The notes: generated from the sequence alone by a model not told the origin. A stretch of DNA of 64,000 nt from Lachnospiraceae bacterium (GCA_015057585.1 SVEF01000014.1:26571-90570); one strand, 5' to 3'. Shown: positions 42,142 through 51,671, counted from the first letter of the stretch. A program made the numbers and translations.

Positions 42142-43908
42142 TTACTCCTCGAGAAGTGTCAGCCCGGAAATATCCGGCGCAGCCATCATGGAGTAGTTGG
42201 TGTAATATACGACAAATCCCGGTTTCGCTCCTGCAGGCTTTTTTACATGCTTTTTCTCAATATAATCAATTTCTACCTTGTCATTGTCGCGGCTTTTGGA
42301 ATAGTAGGCGGCAAGTGCGGCTGCCTCTTCGTAAGCACGGTCCGGAATTTCATTCCCGTCAGCCTTTAAAATGACATGTGAGCCAGGAATTCCTTTGGCA
42401 TGGAACCACCAGTCACCGCCGGTAGCAAATTTAAATGTCAGCTCATCGTTTTGCAGGTTGTTCTTGCCGACATAAAGATGATAGCCATCCGAGGAAAGAT
42501 AGTGGAGCGGGGTACTGGTCAGTTTGATTTTCTGCGGCTTCTTTTTCCCCTTTTCAAAATGACGGCGTAAGTAACCGCTTTCTATCAACTCTTCTTTGAT
42601 TAGATTTAAGTCGTTTTCTGTCTGCGCCATATCGAGAGAAAGTCGTACGCTTTCCATGTAATCCAAAGATTCTTTTGTCTCAGCCAGGTGCACGGTCAGT
42701 GCTTCTGCCGTACGCTTTAATTTGTTGTATTTCTCAAAATACCGTTTGGCATTTTCCATGGCGGACAAAGTTTCGTCCAGCGGAATTGTAATTTCCTCGT
42801 TGGTGTAATAATTGAGTGCCTGCATGGACTTGGCTCCCGGTTCCACACCATAGCCATAAGCGGTAATCAGTTCACCGTAAACCTTATATGTGTCGCGCTT
42901 TTCGGTGTCTTTCATCTGTTTCAATTGCAAATCATATTTTTTTGCCTCACGTTCAATAGTAGTGGCAACAACCCGGCGTAAATCTGCGGATTTCTGGCGG
43001 ATTCGGGTAATCTGGTTTTTCTTTGCGTAATAGTCTTCGAGAACCGTAGAAATCCGGTCAAAATACGTAATTTCCATTCCGTCTGTCAAGTGATCTTCGT
43101 AGCAGGAGAGAGGCAGAGCGGAAAATTCCACGGGAACACCATCCTTAAAAATGATACAAGGTGCAAATTCACCGGCGGACACTTTCTCCATAAAACGTGT
43201 AATTACATTATAAAAATGAATCGCATGATCTGATGAAACTTCACAGGCAGGCAATTCAGAAGAAATACCAGCACGGTGACAAAGTTCCTCGGCAATCAGT
43301 GGGCTGATACCGGTAAGACCCGTGTAAACCGCTTTGCCAAGCGGGATGTTTTTTGAAAGTACATACGTCTGCAATTCCTCCTGTGTCAGTGTCAGAGGAT
43401 TCGCCTTTTCCACCGGCTGTGGCAGGAAATATTTACGTCCCGGCAGAACCTCACGCACAGAACTGACAAAGCCGGAAATGTGTTTGATGCTGTCTACGAT
43501 GGTGTATGACTCGTCACACAGGATAATATTACTGTGTTTTCCCATGATTTCGATAATCAGATGTTTGATTGTTAAGTCGCCAAGTTCATCCAGATGTTCA
43601 ATCGTAATGTCCAGACTTCGTTCCAAGCCCGGCTGGGTTACGGAGAGAATCTTTGCACTGTTAAAATGCTTCCGGAGCAGCATGCAAAAATTCGGTGCTG
43701 TCAGTGGATTTGGTTTATTGCTTTCCGTCAGGTAAACTAACGGAAGAGAAGCGTCCGCAGACAAAAACAGTTTATAAATATCGTACTGCTTTACGGATAA
43801 GATGAGTTCATCCTTTTCCGGTTGGGCAACCTTTTGGATGCGGCCGCCGGAAAGCAGGTCGTTTAATTCTTTTGCTAAATTTGCTATGGTAATGCCGTCA
43901 AATGCCAT
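42142..43908 (-). CDS. rqcH: Rqc2 homologue RqcH (NFACT protein)
   Basis: This 588-residue protein binds split 50S subunits with a stalled nascent chain and adds C-terminal alanine tails in ribosome quality control. The NFACT-N start (MAFDGITIANLAKELNDLLSGGRI, positions 1-24), the DR-type LIIEIMGKHSNIIL, a long central coiled coil (about residues 280-430) and the C-terminal NFACT-R domain with WWFHAKGIPGSHVIL are present. Older annotation calls it a fibronectin-binding protein; no surface signal is seen. It shares this window with the tmRNA rescue genes but is not linked to them. Confidence 0.93.
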   Translation of the reverse strand: MAFDGITIANLAKELNDLLSGGRIQKVAQPEKDELILSVKQYDIYKLFLSADASLPLVYLTESNKPNPLTAPNFCMLLRKHFNSAKILSVTQPGLERSLDITIEHLDELGDLTIKHLIIEIMGKHSNIILCDESYTIVDSIKHISGFVSSVREVLPGRKYFLPQPVEKANPLTLTQEELQTYVLSKNIPLGKAVYTGLTGISPLIAEELCHRAGISSELPACEVSSDHAIHFYNVITRFMEKVSAGEFAPCIIFKDGVPVEFSALPLSCYEDHLTDGMEITYFDRISTVLEDYYAKKNQITRIRQKSADLRRVVATTIEREAKKYDLQLKQMKDTEKRDTYKVYGELITAYGYGVEPGAKSMQALNYYTNEEITIPLDETLSAMENAKRYFEKYNKLKRTAEALTVHLAETKESLDYMESVRLSLDMAQTENDLNLIKEELIESGYLRRHFEKGKKKPQKIKLTSTPLHYLSSDGYHLYVGKNNLQNDELTFKFATGGDWWFHAKGIPGSHVILKADGNEIPDRAYEEAAALAAYYSKSRDNDKVEIDYIEKKHVKKPAGAKPGFVVYYTNYSMMAAPDISGLTLLEE

Positions 43909-44022
43909 GAGTAGATATCCTCCCTTTCCCGAACATTATACTTGGTTTTCCAAAGGGGTGCAAGACAAAACGGGAGAGAAATCGTTTCAAAGGATAAAAT
44001 TCAGAAACTCTGTTTTTCTTCA

Positions 44023-44051
44023 TTGACGGACGGGGAAAAATCATCTATAAT
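44023..44051 (+). promoter_or_regulatory. Promoter of yicC-rpoZ-lepB
   Basis: TTGACG (44023-44028), 17-bp spacer, TATAAT (44046-44051). Confidence 0.85.
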
Positions 44052-44090
44052 GAATTGGATATATGTACAAAATGGCAGATGAGGTGCATT

Positions 44091-44969
44091 ATGATAAAAA
44101 GTATGACAGGCTTTGGCAGATTTGAGTATGTCAATGCCGACCGTAAAATTACGGTAGAGATGAAAGCGGTAAATCACAGATATAATGAAGTGTCTATCCG
44201 CATTCCGAGAAAACTGAATATGTTTGAAACTGCAGTACGCAATGTACTGAAGCAGTACATCAGCAGAGGTAAGGTAGATGTATTTATCAGTTACCAGAAC
44301 GATGCGGATGCAAATGCCTGTGTCAAGTATAATGAAGATGTGGCCGGTGAATACTTAAAGTATTTACGGCGGATGGCGGAAACCTTCGGACTGGAAGACG
44401 ACATTCGTGTTTCTACACTTTCCAGATATCCGGAAGTTCTGACATTAGAAGAGCAGGTAGAGGATGAAGAGGATTTATGGAGCGATTTGGAAGCGGCTGT
44501 CAGAGGCTGTGCGGAAAAATTCGTTGAAACCAGAATCGCAGAAGGAAACCACTTAAAAGAAGATATCCTGCAGAAACTGGATTTTATTCTTACGCTGGTA
44601 TCTAAGGTAGAAGAACGTTCTCCGCAGATTATTGCTGAGTACCGTGAAAAACTGACAAATAAAGTACAGGAATTGTTAGGGGATACGAAACTGGATGATT
44701 CCGTACTTGCTACTGAGATTACCATTTTTGCGGACAAGATTTGTGTGGATGAAGAAACCGTTCGTCTGCGTGCCCATGTGGCAAACATGAGAAAGACACT
44801 GGATGAGGCAGAGAATGTCGGCAGAAAGTTGGATTTCCTGGCACAGGAGATGAACCGCGAGGCAAATACCACATTGTCAAAGGCAAATGATATTACCGTA
44901 TCGAACATTGCCATTGACTTAAAGACAGAAATCGAAAAAATCAGGGAACAGATACAAAATATTGAATAG
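44091..44969 (+). CDS. yicC: YicC-family endoribonuclease
   Basis: YicC proteins are endoribonucleases taking part in RNA turnover. The 292-residue protein begins MIKSMTGFGRFEY and contains VEMKAVNHRYNEVSIRIP, then ends with LDFLAQEMNREANTTLSKAND and the family tail KTEIEKIREQIQNIE. ATG 44091 has GAGGTG upstream; an earlier in-frame start at 44055 has no ribosome site. The usual next genes remA and gmk are missing; rpoZ follows after 18 bp. Confidence 0.92.
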   Translation: MIKSMTGFGRFEYVNADRKITVEMKAVNHRYNEVSIRIPRKLNMFETAVRNVLKQYISRGKVDVFISYQNDADANACVKYNEDVAGEYLKYLRRMAETFGLEDDIRVSTLSRYPEVLTLEEQVEDEEDLWSDLEAAVRGCAEKFVETRIAEGNHLKEDILQKLDFILTLVSKVEERSPQIIAEYREKLTNKVQELLGDTKLDDSVLATEITIFADKICVDEETVRLRAHVANMRKTLDEAENVGRKLDFLAQEMNREANTTLSKANDITVSNIAIDLKTEIEKIREQIQNIE

Positions 44970-44987
44970 AAAAGGAGAGAAAAAGAC

Positions 44988-45236
44988 ATGTTACATCCAT
45001 CTTATGCAGATTTAATCGAGGTTTTAAACAGTGAAGTAGAAGAGGGCGAACAGCCGGTAGTAAACAGCAGATATTCCGTAGTACTTGCAACAGCAAAGCG
45101 AGCAAGACAGTTAATTAACGGAGCAGAGCCTATGGCAGACCACATTCCATGCAGCAAGCCATTATCCATTGCAGTGGAAGAGGTTTATGAGGGCAAGGTA
45201 AAAATTATCGGAGATGAAGAAAAGAATGTCCAGTAA
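44988..45236 (+). CDS. rpoZ: RNA polymerase omega subunit
   Basis: This small (82-residue) omega subunit helps assemble beta-prime. MLHPSYADLIEVLN and SRYSVVLATAKRARQLINGA are family hallmarks (the second is the beta-prime-binding segment), and SIAVEEVYEGKVKI is the usual tail. The ribosome site is GGAGAG. It overlaps the start of the second signal peptidase gene by 11 bp. Guanylate kinase, normally between yicC and rpoZ, is absent. Confidence 0.93.
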   Translation: MLHPSYADLIEVLNSEVEEGEQPVVNSRYSVVLATAKRARQLINGAEPMADHIPCSKPLSIAVEEVYEGKVKIIGDEEKNVQ

Positions 45237-45783
45237 GTTTTTTGGGATGCTGCGGGAGAAAAAGAGTCTGATTGCGGAATACGCCTTCTATCTTTTTGTC
45301 CTTGTGTTCATCTTATATCTGGCACCAACCTTTTTGATGGAAAAGATTGTGGTGGATGGCACCAGCATGCAGCAGACACTGCAGGACGGAGACCATGTGC
45401 TGATTGAAAAGGTCAGTCGTTATTTTGAAGGACCGGAACGGTTTGACATCATTGTCTTTACAAAAAAGGTGGCAAAAAAAGAAAAGGTCTACATCAAACG
45501 TATCATCGGAATGCCGGGAGACAAGATTCAGATTGTAGGGGATGTGATATTTGTTAATGACCAGGCACTTCCGGAAAACTACGGAAGCGATTCCATGCTT
45601 TATGCGGGAATTGCAGCGGAACCGATGGTGCTTTCCGAAAATGAATATTTTGTGCTCGGGGATCATCGTTCCATCAGTGCGGACAGCCGGAGCGAGAGCG
45701 TTGGTGTGGTGAAAAAATCGGAGATTGACGGTGTGGTCATTGGACGCGTTTACCCATTTTCCGAGTTTGGTAAAATTGACTAA
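45226..45783 (+). CDS. lepB: Type I signal peptidase (serine form)
   Basis: This 185-residue membrane-anchored signal peptidase has a span at about residues 17-38, the serine box VDGTSMQQTLQDGD with the nucleophile Ser, VYIKRIIGMPGDKI with the catalytic Lys, and YFVLGDHRSISADSR. It is the conventional counterpart of the Cys-variant at 15.9 kb and probably does most secretory processing. The start at 45226 is chosen because the ATG at 45214 lies inside the ribosome site. It overlaps rpoZ by 11 bp, so the two are co-transcribed. Confidence 0.93.
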   Translation: MSSKFFGMLREKKSLIAEYAFYLFVLVFILYLAPTFLMEKIVVDGTSMQQTLQDGDHVLIEKVSRYFEGPERFDIIVFTKKVAKKEKVYIKRIIGMPGDKIQIVGDVIFVNDQALPENYGSDSMLYAGIAAEPMVLSENEYFVLGDHRSISADSRSESVGVVKKSEIDGVVIGRVYPFSEFGKID

Positions 45784-45809
45784 AAAGCGGTATTTTACCG
45801 CTTTTTTTT
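45783..45809 (+). terminator. Terminator after the second lepB
   Basis: AAAAGCGGT pairs with ACCGCTTTT around five bases, in a run of eight T residues. Confidence 0.9.
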
Positions 45810-45859
45810 GTGCACTTTAAAAGAAAGTGAAAAATTTCACAAGAAAATGCAATTTGGAC

Positions 45860-45888
45860 TTGCTATTTTTTCCGTCTTTAGTTAAAAT
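45860..45888 (+). promoter_or_regulatory. Promoter of gap
   Basis: TTGCTA (45860-45865), 17-bp spacer, TAAAAT (45883-45888). It gives a leader of about 85 nt ending in AGGAGG. The -35 is weak for such a highly expressed gene. Confidence 0.6.
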
Positions 45889-45981
45889 AAGTATAGGTTC
45901 GGCTTATGGGAAGAAGTTGATTGATAAAAAATTGACAAACCCGGTCGGACAAGAAAAGTATAATCTTAGGAGGATTAAAAA

Positions 45982-47052
45982 ATGGCAGTTAAAGTTGCAA
46001 TTAACGGTTTTGGTCGTATCGGTCGTCTTGCTTTCAGACAGATGTTCGGTGCAGAAGGTTACGAAGTAGTAGCTATCAACGATTTAACAAGCCCAGCTAT
46101 GTTAGCAAATTTATTAAAGTATGATACAGCTCAGGGTGGATACTGTGGTAAGCTTGGAGAAGGTCTCCACACAGTAGCTTCCAAGGAGCCTGTTTTCGCA
46201 GAAGATGGTAAGACAGTTGTTACTCCTGGTTCCATCACAGTAGATGGCAAGGAAATCACAATTTACGCTATGCCAAAGGCAGCAGATCTTCCATGGGGAG
46301 AACTTGGTGTTGACGTTGTACTTGAGTGTACAGGTTTCTACTGCTCCAAGGAAAAGTCCCAGGCTCACATCGACGCAGGTGCAAAGAAGGTTGTTATCTC
46401 CGCACCGGCTGGTAACGATTTAAAGACAATCGTTTTCTCCGTAAACGAAAATACATTGACAGCAGAAGATACTATCATTTCCGCTGCTTCCTGTACAACA
46501 AACTGCTTAGCTCCTATGGCTAAGGCATTAAATGATTACGCTCCAATCCAGAGCGGTATCATGAGCACAATTCACGCTTATACAGGTGACCAGATGATCC
46601 TTGACGGTCCTCACAGAAAGGGTGACTTCAGACGTGCACGTGCAGGCGCTGCAAACATCGTTCCTAACTCCACAGGTGCTGCAAAGGCTATCGGTCTTGT
46701 AATCCCAGAGTTAAACGGTAAGTTAATCGGCTCCGCACAGAGAGTTCCTGTTCCGACAGGTTCCACAACAATCCTTACAGCAGTTGTTAAGGGTGCAGAC
46801 GTAACTAAGGACGGCATCAATGCAGCTATGAAGGCAGCAGCTAGCGAATCCTTCGGTTACAACGAAGATCAGATCGTTTCCTCCGACGTTATCGGCATGA
46901 GATTCGGTTCCCTCTTCGATGCTACTCAGACCATGGTAAGCAAGGTTGGCGATGATTTATATCAGGTACAGGTTGTTTCCTGGTATGACAACGAAAACTC
47001 CTACACAAGCCAGATGGTTAGAACAATCAAGTACTTTGCTGAATTAGCATAA
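45982..47052 (+). CDS. gap: Glyceraldehyde-3-phosphate dehydrogenase
   Basis: This 356-residue enzyme oxidises and phosphorylates glyceraldehyde-3-phosphate with [18 protein letters not shown] is the Rossmann start, [12 protein letters not shown] holds the catalytic Cys, [19 protein letters not shown] the phosphate-binding and catalytic His region, and SWYDNENSY is the conserved C-terminal motif. Codon choice shifts towards GCT, GGT, TCC and AAG compared with the flanking genes, as expected for very high expression. It has its own promoter and a terminator before pgk. Confidence 0.97.
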   Translation: MAVKVAINGFGRIGRLAFRQMFGAEGYEVVAINDLTSPAMLANLLKYDTAQGGYCGKLGEGLHTVASKEPVFAEDGKTVVTPGSITVDGKEITIYAMPKAADLPWGELGVDVVLECTGFYCSKEKSQAHIDAGAKKVVISAPAGNDLKTIVFSVNENTLTAEDTIISAASCTTNCLAPMAKALNDYAPIQSGIMSTIHAYTGDQMILDGPHRKGDFRRARAGAANIVPNSTGAAKAIGLVIPELNGKLIGSAQRVPVPTGSTTILTAVVKGADVTKDGINAAMKAAASESFGYNEDQIVSSDVIGMRFGSLFDATQTMVSKVGDDLYQVQVVSWYDNENSYTSQMVRTIKYFAELA

Positions 47053-47088
47053 TACTGATTTGTATAGGGTTTAAACTCAGACCATATA

Positions 47089-47119
47089 GGGTCCGGTCTT
47101 ATTTGGACCGGACCCTTTT
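47089..47119 (+). terminator. Terminator or processing hairpin between gap and pgk
   Basis: GGGTCCGGTC pairs with GACCGGACCC around seven bases, followed by TTTTA. The short T run may allow partial readthrough into pgk. Confidence 0.8.
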
Positions 47120-47166
47120 AACGTTTGCAAAGGCAGGCGTATTATAAAGAAAGGCAGGATTTTATT

Positions 47167-48360
47167 ATGTTAAACAAGAAATCTGTAGATGATATCAATG
47201 TAAAAGGCTTACGCGTATTAGTAAGATGTGACTTTAACGTTCCGTTACAGGAAGGCAAGATTACAGACGATACCCGTCTGGTTGCAGCGCTTCCTACCAT
47301 CAAGAAGTTAATTAACGACGGTGGTAAGGTTATCCTTTGTTCCCACCTCGGTAAGCCAAAGGGTGAGCCAAAGCCTGAGTTATCTTTGGCTCCTGTAGCA
47401 GTAGCTTTAGAAGCTTTACTTGGCCAGAAGGTTACTTTCGCAGCAGATGCAACTGTTGTTGGTGACAACGCAAAGGCAGCTGTAGCAGCTATGAACGATG
47501 GTGAAGTTGTTCTTCTCGAGAACACACGTTACCGCGTGGAAGAGACAAAGAACGGCGAAGCATTCTCCAAGGAACTTGCTTCCCTTTGTGACGTATTCGT
47601 AAACGATGCGTTCGGTACCGCACACAGAGCACACTGCTCCAACGTTGGTGTTACTGAGCACGTTGATACAGCAGTAGTTGGTTACTTAATGCAGAAGGAA
47701 ATCGATTTCCTTGGCAATGCAGTAAACAACCCTGTTAGACCTTTCGTAGCGATTCTTGGAGGTTCCAAGGTTTCCTCCAAGATTTCTGTAATCAACAACC
47801 TGCTTGATAAGGTAGATACTCTTATCATCGGTGGTGGTATGGCTTACACATTCATGAAGGCTCAGGGTTATGAAGTTGGTAAGTCCTTACTTGAGGCTGA
47901 TTACATTGACTACGCTAAGGAAATGCTTGCAAAGGCAGAAAAGAACGGCGTTAAGTTATTACTTCCTGTAGATACCGTAGTAGCTAAGGAATTCTCCAAC
48001 GATGCTCCATTCCACACTGTAGGCCTTGGCGGCATTGCAGCAGATGAAGAAGGTCTTGATATCGGTGAAGCTACATGTAAGCTTTACGCAGACGCTATTA
48101 AGGATGCAAAGACTGTTGTTTGGAACGGACCGATGGGCGTATTCGAAATGTCCAACTTTGCAAAGGGTACTATCGCAGTAGCAGAAGCTTTAGCAGGTAT
48201 CGATGCAACTACAATCATCGGTGGTGGTGACTCTGCAGCAGCAGTTAACCAGCTTGGTTTCGGTGACAAGATGTCCCACATCTCCACAGGTGGCGGCGCT
48301 TCCTTAGAGTTCCTTGAAGGAAAAGAACTTCCTGGCGTAGCAGCAGCGAACGACAAGTAA
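47167..48360 (+). CDS. pgk: Phosphoglycerate kinase
   Basis: Pgk makes ATP from 1,3-bisphosphoglycerate. The 397-residue protein has [39 protein letters not shown], the nucleotide site GGSKVSSKI and the C-terminal [13 protein letters not shown] plus [22 protein letters not shown] 47167 has GGCAGGA upstream; an earlier open frame from 47125 is unsupported. Codon usage is strongly biased, like gap. The last 36 bp are duplicated directly behind the stop. Confidence 0.97.
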   Translation: MLNKKSVDDINVKGLRVLVRCDFNVPLQEGKITDDTRLVAALPTIKKLINDGGKVILCSHLGKPKGEPKPELSLAPVAVALEALLGQKVTFAADATVVGDNAKAAVAAMNDGEVVLLENTRYRVEETKNGEAFSKELASLCDVFVNDAFGTAHRAHCSNVGVTEHVDTAVVGYLMQKEIDFLGNAVNNPVRPFVAILGGSKVSSKISVINNLLDKVDTLIIGGGMAYTFMKAQGYEVGKSLLEADYIDYAKEMLAKAEKNGVKLLLPVDTVVAKEFSNDAPFHTVGLGGIAADEEGLDIGEATCKLYADAIKDAKTVVWNGPMGVFEMSNFAKGTIAVAEALAGIDATTIIGGGDSAAAVNQLGFGDKMSHISTGGGASLEFLEGKELPGVAAANDK

Positions 48361-48412
48361 TAGACGGAAGTTCTTGGAACTTCCTGGCGTAGCAGCAGCG
48401 AATGACAAGTAA
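48325..48412 (+). repeat. Direct duplication of the 3' end of pgk
   Basis: The last 36 bp of pgk (48325-48360, encoding [11 protein letters not shown] and the stop) recur at 48377-48412 with one C-to-T change. The offset is 52 bp (out of frame). Between them GGAAGTTC and GAACTTCC (48366-48384) form an 8-bp hairpin. Confidence 0.95.
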
Positions 48413-48428
48413 TTAAAAATACTTAGTA

Positions 48429-48455
48429 TGTCAGGGACTGTTATGGTCCCTGACA
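48429..48455 (+). other. Strong intergenic hairpin between pgk and tpiA
   Basis: TGTCAGGGAC (48429-48438) pairs with GTCCCTGACA (48446-48455). AATTTGTG follows, so the T run is poor. It may partly terminate transcription or stabilise the pgk mRNA. Confidence 0.75.
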
Positions 48456-48486
48456 ATTTGTGTTATAACAGAAAGGATATATAGAT

Positions 48487-49236
48487 ATGCGTAAGAAAAT
48501 TATTGCAGGCAACTGGAAAATGAATAAGACCCCAAGCGAGACCGTAAAGCTCATTGAGGAGTTAAAGCCACTCGTAGCAAATGAAGAAGTAGACGTAGTA
48601 TTTTGCGTTCCGGCTATTTCCTTAACTACAGCAATTGAGGCAGCAAAGGGCAGCAATATTGAAATCGGTGCAGAAAACATGTTCTACGAAGAATCCGGCG
48701 CATATACCGGTGAAATCGCTCCAAACATGTTAACAGACATCGGAGTTAAGTATGTCATCATTGGTCACTCTGAGAGACGCGAATACTTCGCTGAAACAGA
48801 TGAGACCGTAAATAAGAAGGTTTTAAAGGCATTCGAACATGGTATTACACCAATCATCTGCTGTGGTGAATCCTTAACACAGAGAGAGCAGGGCGTGACC
48901 ATGGACTGGATCCGTATGCAGATTAAGATTGCGTTCTTAAACGTAACTGCAGAGCAGGCTGCAAAGGCGGTGATTGCCTACGAGCCAATCTGGGCAATCG
49001 GTACCGGTAAGGTTGCTACAACAGAGCAGGCTGAAGAAGTTTGTGCAGGCATCCGTGCTTGCATCGGCGAACTTTACGGCGAAGCTACAGCAGAAGCAAT
49101 CCGTATCCAGTACGGCGGCAGTGTTTCCGCAGCAAGTGCTCCGGAATTATTTGCTCAGCCAAACATCGACGGCGGTTTGGTTGGAGGCGCCAGCTTAAAA
49201 CCGGACTTCGGAAAGATTGTAAATTACAACAAGTAA
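48487..49236 (+). CDS. tpiA: Triosephosphate isomerase
   Basis: TpiA interconverts the two triose phosphates. The 249-residue barrel has AGNWKMNKT (catalytic Lys), [11 protein letters not shown] (catalytic His), [15 protein letters not shown] (catalytic Glu) and the phosphate loops IQYGGSVS and [10 protein letters not shown]. The ribosome site is GAAAGGAT. It completes gap-pgk-tpiA; gpmI lies 6 kb away. Confidence 0.97.
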   Translation: MRKKIIAGNWKMNKTPSETVKLIEELKPLVANEEVDVVFCVPAISLTTAIEAAKGSNIEIGAENMFYEESGAYTGEIAPNMLTDIGVKYVIIGHSERREYFAETDETVNKKVLKAFEHGITPIICCGESLTQREQGVTMDWIRMQIKIAFLNVTAEQAAKAVIAYEPIWAIGTGKVATTEQAEEVCAGIRACIGELYGEATAEAIRIQYGGSVSAASAPELFAQPNIDGGLVGGASLKPDFGKIVNYNK

Positions 49237-49255
49237 TTTCATAACGTTAGTATTT

Positions 49256-49290
49256 AGGGAGGCTGCAGATTGTGGCCTCCCTTTATCTTT
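49256..49290 (+). terminator. Terminator after tpiA
   Basis: AGGGAGGC pairs with GCCTCCCT around 11 bases, followed by TTATCTTTT. Confidence 0.87.
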
Positions 49291-49338
49291 TGTAATGCGA
49301 CTGAGGAGATCCGAAGGATTTTCGAAGTGATTGTTTGA

Positions 49339-49509
49339 CAAAGGGGCTATCAACACACCCTCAACCTCAAACAGATAGTCAAAATCCGCAAAAGTATCCA
49401 TTTCGTTAAGAAACCTAAGCCTTGGAGCCGCCGGGAAAATGCTGCATGTCTGATGTCAGAAGCTTTTGCAAAACGTGAAAAGTTCGGCAAGGGAGGGGAC
49501 AAGGAGTAA
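49339..49509 (+). pseudogene. Possible 3' relic of an unidentified basic protein
   Basis: The stretch between the tpiA terminator and the next gene (about 310 bp) holds no gene with a start. It has a 56-codon open frame from a TGA to TAA 49507. The end reads KKPKPWSRRENAACLMSEAF, then AKREKFGKGGDKE, which looks like a genuine basic C-terminus. No ribosome site or start codon is seen, so it may be the tail of a lost accessory gene. I do not recognise the family. Confidence 0.35.
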
Positions 49510-49599
49510 AGTTCTAGATATGTTTCTGTTTTCTGAAGGAAGAAAATGTGTTATGATGTGTGTGGAGACAAATTTGAAGTTTCAAAGGAGATTAGCGTA

Positions 49600-50250
49600 A
49601 TGGCTCAGCGAACAATACACATGCTATTCGGTACTTTGCTGGCAGATAAGATTGAATTATCTGATAAAAACAGATTTCTGATGGGAAGTATTTTACCGGA
49701 TGCATATAGCAATCCGACCAATAGAAAGGTTGCTCATTTTATTAAATATACATCGGATGAAAGCTGTTTATATTTTGATTTTCAGGAGTTCTTTGAAAAG
49801 TTTCAAAAACAAATTATGACGGATGATTTGTATCTGGGATATTATGCACACTTGGTGGAAGATGCGTTCTATAGATACTTCTTATACTACGAAAAGCGTT
49901 TCATGGAAAAGATAAAGCGTTATGAACTGGATATATTACATAATGATTATCATTTTCTCAATTCGTATATAGTAAAAAAATATACTTTGCCAAGTCATTT
50001 GGAACTGCCAACGGCTTTTGAAAACGAATTGTTAAACGGAATAACCGAATTTGATATAGAAAAATTAGTCAATGATTACGAAAATGATGTTGTTGAATCA
50101 TCGAATGAAACAACAATGTTGTTAACAGAGGCTATGGTAGAAGAATTTGTTTTAAAGTACATTGATATATTAGCAGATGAATTGCACAGTATAAGGGATG
50201 GACATTCCAAACTCGATGTGTTAGATTATAAATGGGAAAATAAAAGGTAA
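49600..50250 (+). CDS. Zinc-dependent phospholipase C-like protein
   Basis: This 216-residue protein has histidine and aspartate motifs of the zinc-dependent phospholipase C / S1-P1 nuclease-like group: RTIHMLFG at the N-terminus, GSILPDAYSNP, KVAHFIKY and LGYYAHLVEDAFYRYF. It has no signal peptide, so it would act inside the cell, and the substrate is unknown. ATG 49600 has AAAGGAG upstream. The gene is more AT-rich, with different codon choice from its neighbours (many AAA, GAT, TTA), which suggests recent transfer. Confidence 0.75.
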   Translation: MAQRTIHMLFGTLLADKIELSDKNRFLMGSILPDAYSNPTNRKVAHFIKYTSDESCLYFDFQEFFEKFQKQIMTDDLYLGYYAHLVEDAFYRYFLYYEKRFMEKIKRYELDILHNDYHFLNSYIVKKYTLPSHLELPTAFENELLNGITEFDIEKLVNDYENDVVESSNETTMLLTEAMVEEFVLKYIDILADELHSIRDGHSKLDVLDYKWENKR

Positions 50251-50279
50251 TAGATAATAGAATAAAGGAAGGAAGAAAC

Positions 50280-51659
50280 ATGGCAGTATCAAGTGATAAA
50301 AGATTAGGAACAGAGCCGCTCGGACGGCTGATTTTTAAACTGGCATTGCCGGGAATTGCAGCACAGTTAATTAACGTACTTTATAACATGGTAGACCGCA
50401 TGTACATCGGTCACATTCCGGAAGTGGGTGCTACGGCACTGACGGGACTTGGCGTGTGTCTGCCGATTTTGGTTTTGGTTTCGGCATTCAGTGCGTTTGC
50501 CGGCATGGGTGGTGCGCCGCTTGCGGCAATCCAGCTTGGTAAAGGAAATAAGGCACAGGCGGAGAAAATTTTGGGTAATGCAGCAACGATGCTGCTTGTG
50601 TGTTCCGTTATACTTACTACAGTATTTATGATATTTAAGGAACCAATCCTGTATGCCTTCGGTGCCAGTGATGAGACGATTGTGTATGCACTGGACTATG
50701 TCAATATTTATTTGGTCGGCACGATTTTTGTGCAGTTTGCGCTTGGCTTGAATACCTATATCAGTTGCCAGGGAAATGCAAAGACTGCGATGCTGTCTGT
50801 CTTAATCGGAGCTGTGCTAAATATTATTTTGGATCCGATTTTCATCTTTGCGATGGATATGGGAGTAAAGGGTGCAGCTCTTGCCACAATTATTTCACAG
50901 GCAGTCAGTGCTGTGTGGGTTGTAAGTTTCCTTGTATCAAAGCGTTCCGTTATCCGGATTAAGAAAGAAAACTTAAAACCGGAATGGAAAGTGGTCGGCA
51001 TGATTTGTGCACTTGGCGTGTCGCCGTTTGTCATGCAGTCTACAGAAGCGTTGGTTACGATTATTTTAAACAGCGGACTTCAGGAATATGGCGGAGATTT
51101 GTATGTAGGTTCCCTGACGATTTTACAGAGTGTTATGCAGCTGACCATTGTTCCGGTGAACGGAATGACACAGGGCGTACAGCCGGTCATCAGTTACAAC
51201 TATGGTGCCGGAAATTTTGACAGGGTGAAGAAAACCTTTAAGATTGTTTTGATTGCGGATTTATCCGTGACAGTCATTGCATGTTTGCTCACACAGTTTA
51301 TTCCGGGCGTGTTTGCTTCGGTGTTTACGACAGAAGTGGCACTGATTGAACTGGTAGAGCAGGTGATGCCGATTTTCTTTGCAGGCATCTGGATTTTTGG
51401 TGTGCAGATGGCGTGTCAGAGTACGTTTATGGGAATGGGACAGGCAAAGGTATCTTTGTTCCTTGCACTGCTCCGTAAGGTGATTTTGCTGATTCCGTTA
51501 GCACTGATTTTACCGAAGTTCTTTGATGTTTACGGCATTTACTATGCAGAACCGGTGGCGGATGTTGTGGCTGCGGTAACGACGGGAATTGTATTCATGA
51601 CAATGATAAAGAAACTGTTAAAGAAGGAAGAACAGACAATAACAAAAGAAGAAGCCTAG
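50280..51659 (+). CDS. MATE-family efflux transporter
   Basis: This 459-residue polytopic protein has about 12 spans. LGRLIFKLALPGIAAQLINVLYNMVDRMYIGH and the matching PVNGMTQGVQPVISYNYGAG block are typical of Na+/H+-driven multidrug exporters of the MATE group (MepA/NorM-like; the first motif spans residues 16-47). The drug spectrum is unknown. The stop codon lies in a perfect palindrome shared with the convergent YibE/F gene. Confidence 0.92.
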   Translation: MAVSSDKRLGTEPLGRLIFKLALPGIAAQLINVLYNMVDRMYIGHIPEVGATALTGLGVCLPILVLVSAFSAFAGMGGAPLAAIQLGKGNKAQAEKILGNAATMLLVCSVILTTVFMIFKEPILYAFGASDETIVYALDYVNIYLVGTIFVQFALGLNTYISCQGNAKTAMLSVLIGAVLNIILDPIFIFAMDMGVKGAALATIISQAVSAVWVVSFLVSKRSVIRIKKENLKPEWKVVGMICALGVSPFVMQSTEALVTIILNSGLQEYGGDLYVGSLTILQSVMQLTIVPVNGMTQGVQPVISYNYGAGNFDRVKKTFKIVLIADLSVTVIACLLTQFIPGVFASVFTTEVALIELVEQVMPIFFAGIWIFGVQMACQSTFMGMGQAKVSLFLALLRKVILLIPLALILPKFFDVYGIYYAEPVADVVAAVTTGIVFMTMIKKLLKKEEQTITKEEA

Positions 51660-51671
51660 GCTTCTTCTTTT
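51644..51671. terminator. 28-bp perfect palindrome holding both stop codons of convergent genes
   Basis: AAAAGAAGAAGCCT is followed directly by its reverse complement. Both stops are TAG inside the central CCTAGG. It forms a stem ending in T runs on either strand and can terminate both transcripts. Confidence 0.92.

Noticed and set aside
45932..45964. TTGACA and TATAAT before gap
   Set aside because: The spacer is 21 bp, too long for sigma-A, and the start would fall inside the ribosome site.
49195..49401. 68-codon minus-strand frame behind tpiA
   Set aside because: It crosses the tpiA stop and terminator and has no ribosome site; treated as a shadow, though its N-terminal half is not obviously random.
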